From assembly GCA_002796325.1 (NCBI GenBank), contig PCXA01000010.1, positions 76,181-116,105 on the forward strand: DNA of 39,925 bases, read 5' to 3'. Below the pieces are notes generated by a model, which was given only the letters and a program-made list of their open reading frames with translations, made no database searches and had not been told where the DNA came from. Source of the stretch: Deltaproteobacteria bacterium CG11_big_fil_rev_8_21_14_0_20_47_16. Its GTDB lineage: Bacteria; UBA10199; GCA-002796325; 1-14-0-20-47-16. Below, one piece after another: positions 35,634-39,925 of this stretch (positions within the stretch are counted from its first letter, which is position 1; each line of letters begins with the position of its first letter). A program made the position numbers and the translations under genes.

Positions 35634-36089
35634 TCAATTGATTGACTTTTTAAAACGACATTTCAACAAACTGTAACGATATGCCGAAAAGACAAAAACT
35701 CCCAATACACTTCCCACCACATCTGCGCACCAATCCAAAACATCACAGCTGCGTGTGGGTACAAAAAATTGGTGGATTTCATCACTTAATCCATAAAGGG
35801 ACGAGATTGCAATTGTCAGCCACAATGTCATGCGACTGATTTCCTTCCATTGAAAGCATACCGCACGTGCAACAAAGAATGAAAACCCTGTATACAATGT
35901 AACATGCACCACTTTATCAAAATTTGGGAATGGTGGTGGAATGTCTGGCGATGGGCCTGACGACAAATAAAAAATGCCAGCTGCATACATCAACACTGGT
36001 ATCCAATATTTACACCACTTACATTTTGTATTTTCCAAAATCTTCTGGGGAAAGTCGCTCAAGAATCTCTGTCCATTTCTGTTTAACAT
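35634..36089 (-). CDS. VanZ-family membrane protein
   Basis: A 151-residue protein with four or five membrane helices and the VanZ signature: NFDKVVHVTLYTGFSFF, then LYGLSDEIHQFFVPTRSCDVLDWCADVVGSVLG. VanZ raises teicoplanin resistance in enterococci; the role of the many bacterial homologues is unknown. The ATG is supported by a strong Shine-Dalgarno (AGGAGG six bases upstream), although it lies 71 bp inside the end of the bifunctional-nuclease gene in another frame. Confidence 0.85.
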   Translation of the reverse strand: MLNRNGQRFLSDFPQKILENTKCKWCKYWIPVLMYAAGIFYLSSGPSPDIPPPFPNFDKVVHVTLYTGFSFFVARAVCFQWKEISRMTLWLTIAISSLYGLSDEIHQFFVPTRSCDVLDWCADVVGSVLGVFVFSAYRYSLLKCRFKKSIN

Positions 36090-36534
36090 CTGTACCCTCC
36101 TCAGCAGCCTTCACATCAATTTTGCGCGACTTCTCAATCACTGGTTTCGCCACAAAAATGGGTGATTTGGTACGCAGGGCAATCGCCAACGCATCAGAGG
36201 GGCGAGCATCCATTACAATTTCTTTATTATTTTGGTTCAGCACAATGCTGGCAAAAAATGTATTATCGGCAAGATCTGTAATCATCACCTTGGTCACATC
36301 CGCTCCCAACTCACCTAAAATATTTTTTACCAAATCATGTGTCATAGGGCGTGATAGTTGGATTTTCTCGAGCTCAGTGGCAATTGCACTTGCTTCTATC
36401 AAACCAATCCAAATGGGCAACACTGCGCGATCATCCAAATCCTTTAAAATAATAATCGGCATACTGGTAAAGGGATCGATCGTCAGACCAGTGACTTTCA
36501 TCTCCACCATATCTTTGTCCGCTTTTGTACTCAT
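36019..36534 (-). CDS. Bifunctional nuclease family (DUF151) protein
   Basis: The 171-residue protein belongs to the BFN/DUF151 family: MKVTGLTIDPFTSMPIIILKD, LPIWIGLIEASAIATELE, RPMTHDLVKNILGELGADV and MDARPSDALAIALRTKSPIFV. A plant homologue has RNase and DNase activity; the bacterial role is not settled. A short UvrB/UvrC-like helix often follows the core and the acidic tail here may correspond. Its ATG overlaps the miaB stop (ATGA). vanZ-like overlaps its last 71 bp. Confidence 0.9.
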   Translation of the reverse strand: MSTKADKDMVEMKVTGLTIDPFTSMPIIILKDLDDRAVLPIWIGLIEASAIATELEKIQLSRPMTHDLVKNILGELGADVTKVMITDLADNTFFASIVLNQNNKEIVMDARPSDALAIALRTKSPIFVAKPVIEKSRKIDVKAAEEGTDVKQKWTEILERLSPEDFGKYKM

Positions 36535-37853
36535 GCGCTCACCTGCTCTCCAATTAATGAATAGTTATATGCCTTAGAAACTTTAACGCGCATCATCTGT
36601 CCTACCGCTGCTGGCCCATCCACATTCACAATGGTGTACCCTGCAGTACGCCCACGCCACTGACCAGGCCGCTCCCCTTCCCCTTCGATCAAAATTTCCT
36701 GTTCCGTGCCAATGAGTGAATCGTTGTGTGCGCGCGCCACAGTGTTCGCCAAATCAAACAAGCGTTGCAGACGTTCTTCTTTGACTGCAAGCGACGTATC
36801 ATCCGGCATCTCTGCGGCTTTGGTGCCGGGGCGTTTGGAATAGACAAAGGCATAGATCTGCACAAAACCCACTTCCCGAATCATATCCAACGTGTCTTGA
36901 AAATCTGCTTCGGTTTCACCCGGGAATCCCACAATAATGTCTGTTGTAATCGCAATGCCTGGAACAGCAGCTTGCAGCATTTTGACCATCTTCAGATAAT
37001 GTTCACGCGAATACGCACGCTTCATGGCTTTGAGTACATCGCTCGAACCCGATTGCAATGGCAGATGCATATGGCGACAGAGTTTTTGATTTTCGACGTA
37101 CTCCTGAATCAAATCCTCGCGCAAATCTTTGGGATGCGGACTTGTAAAGCGAATGCGTTGAATTGCTGTTTCGTCTGCAATGCGGCGAAGTAATTGTGGA
37201 AATGATACACCGTCTGCGCGTCCGCCACGCCCGTATGAGTTGACGGTTTGCCCCAAGAGCGTCACTTCTTTCACACCATGACGGGCTAGACCTTTGACTT
37301 CATTTAAAATATCATCTGCTGGACGAGAGACCTCTGCACCACGAACCGATGGCACAATGCAAAATGTACAGGCGTTGTCACATCCCTTCATGATGGTGAC
37401 ATATGCCGTTGCACCCGACTGATCTTTGGGCGGAATGAGTGACACAAATTCATAATCCGCTTGCGTATTCACCAAATCCAATGCGGATACCGCACGTTTA
37501 CGTTGGGGTGCCTTTTCCAAAAGTTCTGGTAGTTTTGAAATTTGATCCGGACCAAATAATAAATCGACATGCGGGAATCGCGATGCGACCGCTTCCTTTT
37601 GCTGTTGCGCCACACAGCCACAAACACCAACAACTAGACCCGGATGCTGCTCTTTGAGCACCGCTGTTTTGCCAATTTCACTCATGGCCTTCATTTGTGC
37701 TTTGTCGCGAATGGTACAGGTATTGAATAAAATAAAGTCAGCAGTCTCGGGACGATCCGCAGGCTGGTATCCCATTTGACGCAGCATGGCCCCGATTTTG
37801 ACAGAATCGTGCTCATTCATCTGGCATCCAAATGTTTTGATAAAGTACTGCAT
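36531..37853 (-). CDS. miaB: tRNA-2-methylthio-N6-dimethylallyladenosine synthase MiaB
   Basis: MiaB is a radical-SAM methylthiotransferase acting on A37 of tRNAs reading U-starting codons. The 440-residue protein has the N-terminal UPF0004 domain with three Cys (KTFGCQMNEHDS, NTCTIRDKA, VGVCGCVAQ), the radical-SAM CX3CX2C motif (CDNACTFC near residue 160) and a C-terminal TRAM domain (about 375-438) that binds tRNA. The i6A-type sequence places it with MiaB, not RimO or MtaB. It lies 9 bp after the zinc-finger-like gene. Confidence 0.95.
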   Translation of the reverse strand: MQYFIKTFGCQMNEHDSVKIGAMLRQMGYQPADRPETADFILFNTCTIRDKAQMKAMSEIGKTAVLKEQHPGLVVGVCGCVAQQQKEAVASRFPHVDLLFGPDQISKLPELLEKAPQRKRAVSALDLVNTQADYEFVSLIPPKDQSGATAYVTIMKGCDNACTFCIVPSVRGAEVSRPADDILNEVKGLARHGVKEVTLLGQTVNSYGRGGRADGVSFPQLLRRIADETAIQRIRFTSPHPKDLREDLIQEYVENQKLCRHMHLPLQSGSSDVLKAMKRAYSREHYLKMVKMLQAAVPGIAITTDIIVGFPGETEADFQDTLDMIREVGFVQIYAFVYSKRPGTKAAEMPDDTSLAVKEERLQRLFDLANTVARAHNDSLIGTEQEILIEGEGERPGQWRGRTAGYTIVNVDGPAAVGQMMRVKVSKAYNYSLIGEQVSA

Positions 37854-37862
37854 GCGGTTTCC

Positions 37863-38213
37863 TTAAAAGTCTTTTTCGATTTTCAGGTCTCTGAGGATTT
37901 CGTCCAGCTCTTCCTTTTCATCTGTACCAAAGAGCCGATCGACAATATCGGGTTCACCAGCAACGGTTTCGTCGTCTTGGCCGGCATTGGCATTAAAATG
38001 CTTCTGTCTTAAATCGCGGCGAATATCATCGATATAACGGTCCGGATTTTTCTTGGACATGTAGGTAACGTAGTTATTCAAGCGCTTGGCTGCTTTCTCT
38101 GCCGCTGCAGCCTTTAATTCCTTCCAATGTTTAAGATAATGTAGTCGGCAATAACCCGATGTCGTTTGGGCATTGTGACAGCCAGTTTCCTTACAAATCT
38201 TAATTCGCGCCAT
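37863..38213 (-). CDS. Putative zinc-binding small protein upstream of miaB
   Basis: From the ATG at 38213 this is 116 residues. The N-terminus has Cys/His at C7, C12, C22 and H25 (KICKETGCHNAQTTSGYCRLHYLKHW), a CX4CX9CX2H arrangement that could hold one zinc. The rest is helical and charged, ending in an acidic tail (EKEELDEILRDLKIEKDF). I do not recognise a characterised family; an in-frame TTG at 38219 could add two residues. Tight linkage to miaB and the other translation genes suggests a link to RNA or translation, but that is inference. Confidence 0.7.
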   Translation of the reverse strand: MARIKICKETGCHNAQTTSGYCRLHYLKHWKELKAAAAEKAAKRLNNYVTYMSKKNPDRYIDDIRRDLRQKHFNANAGQDDETVAGEPDIVDRLFGTDEKEELDEILRDLKIEKDF

Positions 38214-38235
38214 GGACAAGGGCGCTAACAGGCCC

Positions 38236-38478
38236 CTACTTTGAAGTCAAGGAATTATCCTGTGATTTTGACGACTTAGCTGCACTTTCAAGGGCATTCT
38301 TGAACTTTTCCTGACGCCGTTTGCTCTCTTCAATTTCGGCTTCAATTTCTTGTCGTACTTTGGGTCCCAACACATCGCGCGTGCGCTGATTAAGATAAGA
38401 TCGGTCTTTGCGATAAATGTATACCAGCCCTGCGAGCAGACCAGCGAGCATTAAAACGACAAGAATTCCCCACCCCAT
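38236..38478 (-). CDS. Small membrane protein with coiled-coil tail
   Basis: The 80-residue product starts at the ATG at 38478, with AGGGGG four bases upstream; an in-frame GTG at 38484 is too near that site. It begins MGWGILVVLMLAGLLAGLVYIY, one membrane helix, then a charged helical segment (RTRDVLGPKVRQEIEAEIEE) and a Lys/Ser-rich end, consistent with an inner-membrane anchor with a cytoplasmic coiled coil. Function is unknown. It is the first gene of the minus-strand run leading to holA. Confidence 0.65.
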   Translation of the reverse strand: MGWGILVVLMLAGLLAGLVYIYRKDRSYLNQRTRDVLGPKVRQEIEAEIEESKRRQEKFKNALESAAKSSKSQDNSLTSK

Positions 38479-38671
38479 AGGCACCCCCTACTCTTGATAT
38501 TCTACACCCTGATCAGGCAATGCCACTCAATCACTTGAATATCAAGGTGATAAATAACACAGCAAAGGGGTCCCAACCTACCCCCATGCCCAGCAAAACA
38601 ATCAATTATATATATATTTTTCAACAACTTAACATACAATCCCATTGGCATGTCTCTTGCTCTAAAAAGCC
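38479..38671. promoter_or_regulatory. Divergent AT-rich promoter region
   Basis: This gap serves the minus-strand ten-gene run and the plus-strand Cys-repeat gene. On the minus strand TTAAGT (38627-38632) and TATAAT (38605-38610) are 16 bp apart, a plausible sigma-70 promoter with a long leader. On the plus strand TACAAT (38635-38640) could be a -10 element with a weak -35. An imperfect hairpin lies at about 38529-38550. Confidence 0.35.
38645..38661 (+). promoter_or_regulatory. Candidate sigma-54 promoter of the Cys-repeat gene
   Basis: TTGGCATGTCTCTTGCT matches the sigma-54 -24/-12 consensus (TGGCAY-N5-TTGCW) with correct GG-to-GC spacing. The predicted start (about 38671) is adjacent to the ATG at 38672, which would give a leaderless message, so either translation is unusual or the match is chance. 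Confidence 0.35.
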
Positions 38672-39925
38672 ATGATGAAGAACCATGCCATCAAAACTGT
38701 ATTTGCCCTACTCACCGTCTTGATGCTGGTATCAATACCAGCGCACGCAACGGTTCTCGACATTCCCTGGCTCTACGCGAAGGATTTTGGTCAGAATATT
38801 CACGGCTTCTATCAAGGTATGTCTGACATTCCAGATTCTATTGATAACGATCCGCTCCCATGGGGCCCCACGTCTGTCGTCCAAGTTTATTATTCCGGTC
38901 GAAAATTTGGTACTAACTGGATTTATGAAAGCAGCCGCGGTCAGCCCGTTAGCGGTACCTGGTACTTCGCCAAAAATGGCCAACTGATGGGTCCTTTTAG
39001 AGGATGGGCCAATCCGGATAATGACCCTCAGGGACGTTGGGCACCAACCAAAACAGCGGCAACCTATATTTCAAACAATATTCCTGATAGTCTGCTTCCC
39101 TCGCCGCGTCCTGTCACGGGGTGGGAGCATGGAACCATTAACACAACAGATTCGAACACAACCACTACCAACACGACTTCAAGTACCGATACAAACACTT
39201 CAACAAATACCGTTACGGGTGGCACACTCAAAACTGGCACCCTTGGCGGTCTTCCCATTGGTAGCATTAATTTAGATCCCTGCAAAGATTGGCAGCCTCC
39301 ATTCGATGCAGATCCATGTTATGACTACTCCTGTAAAGATGGACAAACCGTTAGCGCTAAAAAACAGCCGCCCTCAAGCGCGCCTGCGTGTCGCACTTAC
39401 GGAGAATGCGTAAATGGTGAGTTCCCTATCCAAAACATTGTCTGTCCATCCAATGAAGCATGCTCAATGGCATCGGGTCAGTGCGAAAATAAATGTAACT
39501 CCTATGTAGCCCATCAGGATGGCTGTTTCAGCTACACATGCGATACCACCACAGGCAACGAAGTGAAAAAGCAATTACCCCCACCATCAGTCGATAGCTG
39601 CCATGTCGTTCAAGATAAATGCAGCACAGAAGGAAAATACGTTATTACTGAAATTCAGAAACCGACTGTGGATGCCTGCCATACCGTGAATAACACATGT
39701 GACGCCTCCATCGGTGGTTATAAGGTGACGACCATCGCCAAACCCTCTGTCGACTCATGTCACACCGTCAGTGATACATGTGATCCCAAAAATGGGTATA
39801 AGGTAAGCACTATCCAAAAGCCAACCACTGATGCCTGCCATATCGTTAGTGATACATGTGATTCCGTAAATGGCTACAAAGTAACCACCATTCAAAAGCC
39901 AACCGTCGATGCCTGTCACTCTGTC
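38672..39925 (+). CDS. Secreted Cys-rich tandem-repeat protein, 3' partial
   Basis: An open frame of 418 codons runs from the ATG at 38672 to the window end with no stop. It starts MMKNHAIKTVFALLTVLMLV, a Sec signal peptide cleaved after PAHA. Residues about 30-155 form an unrecognised Trp/Tyr/Gly-rich domain. A Thr/Asn/Ser linker (about 155-185) follows, then a Cys-rich region and, from residue 310, tandem repeats of 26 or 27 residues starting at 39599, 39677, 39758, 39836 and 39914. Consensus: CHTVSDTCD-x-NGYKVTTIQKPTVDA (two Cys per unit, likely one disulfide). It is probably an extracellular or surface adhesin-like protein. No Shine-Dalgarno precedes the ATG. Function unknown. Confidence 0.75.
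   Translation, partial: MMKNHAIKTVFALLTVLMLVSIPAHATVLDIPWLYAKDFGQNIHGFYQGMSDIPDSIDNDPLPWGPTSVVQVYYSGRKFGTNWIYESSRGQPVSGTWYFAKNGQLMGPFRGWANPDNDPQGRWAPTKTAATYISNNIPDSLLPSPRPVTGWEHGTINTTDSNTTTTNTTSSTDTNTSTNTVTGGTLKTGTLGGLPIGSINLDPCKDWQPPFDADPCYDYSCKDGQTVSAKKQPPSSAPACRTYGECVNGEFPIQNIVCPSNEACSMASGQCENKCNSYVAHQDGCFSYTCDTTTGNEVKKQLPPPSVDSCHVVQDKCSTEGKYVITEIQKPTVDACHTVNNTCDASIGGYKVTTIAKPSVDSCHTVSDTCDPKNGYKVSTIQKPTTDACHIVSDTCDSVNGYKVTTIQKPTVDACHSV
39599..39925 (+). repeat. Tandem 78-bp repeats encoding Cys-rich 26-residue units
   Basis: Units begin at 39599, 39677, 39758 (the second is 81 bp), 39836 and 39914, the last cut by the window end. Units three and four are the most alike at DNA level, including a shared GATACATGTGAT stretch, suggesting recent duplication. 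Each codes C-H-x-V at its start and C-D six residues later. Confidence 0.85.

Noticed and set aside
39599-39925. Regular DNA repeats as a possible CRISPR array
   Set aside because: The repeats stay in one open reading frame and code for similar peptides, with no distinct spacers.

Overview
The window is about 40 kb of gene-dense chromosome from a Gram-negative (diderm) bacterium. Both membranes are represented: BamA, an OmpA-type porin, the Lol lipoprotein exporter, Lnt and a lipobox lipoprotein. It also has squalene-hopene cyclase (hopanoids), a class II fructose bisphosphatase and a RpoH-type sigma factor. The gene order (prfB-lysS-lol-bamA; HD-hydrolase-ybeY-lnt), a MYXO-CTERM-like surface anchor and large secreted Cys-rich proteins suggest an uncultivated lineage of the former Deltaproteobacteria or Bdellovibrionota. 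That placement is inference; no rRNA is present to settle it.

Layout. 1-8704 (+): the 3' part of a large FG-GAP-type surface protein, an OmpA-domain outer-membrane protein, recG, lipA, glpX and a START-like protein overlapping glpX. 8723-10896 (-): shc, preceded by a 51-codon membrane peptide with a strong ribosome binding site. 10897-11219: non-coding, with palindromes and a sigma-54-like box. 11220-20010 (-): a compact operon reading prfB (with an intact +1 programmed frameshift), lysS, two Lol permeases, lolD, bamA and rpoH, nearly all joined by short overlaps. 20026-20388 (+): a small TPR-like membrane protein, its start only 15 bp from that of prfB. 20440-22635 (-): a large lipoprotein. 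22789-27363 (-): a degenerate YjbQ-fold protein, a 7TM-HD hydrolase, ybeY and lnt, all overlapping. 27405-27805: a 400-bp nested inverted-repeat element. Then mazG (+), rpsT (-) and murJ (+). 30568-38478 (-): a ten-gene run of a membrane/coiled-coil protein, a zinc-finger-like protein, miaB, a bifunctional-nuclease-family gene, vanZ-like, gamma-carbonic-anhydrase-like, tilS, a secreted protein, leuS and holA. 38672 to the end (+): the start of a secreted protein with tandem 26-residue Cys repeats that runs off the window.

The central part is housekeeping: translation (prfB, lysS, leuS, rpsT, tilS, miaB, ybeY), envelope biogenesis (bamA, lol, lnt, murJ, 7TM-HD) and replication/repair (holA, recG). 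The unusual material is at the two window edges (surface proteins) and in two non-coding stretches: the 27.4-27.8 kb inverted-repeat element and the region between rpoH and shc. I found no tRNA, rRNA, CRISPR array, prophage or intact insertion sequence.
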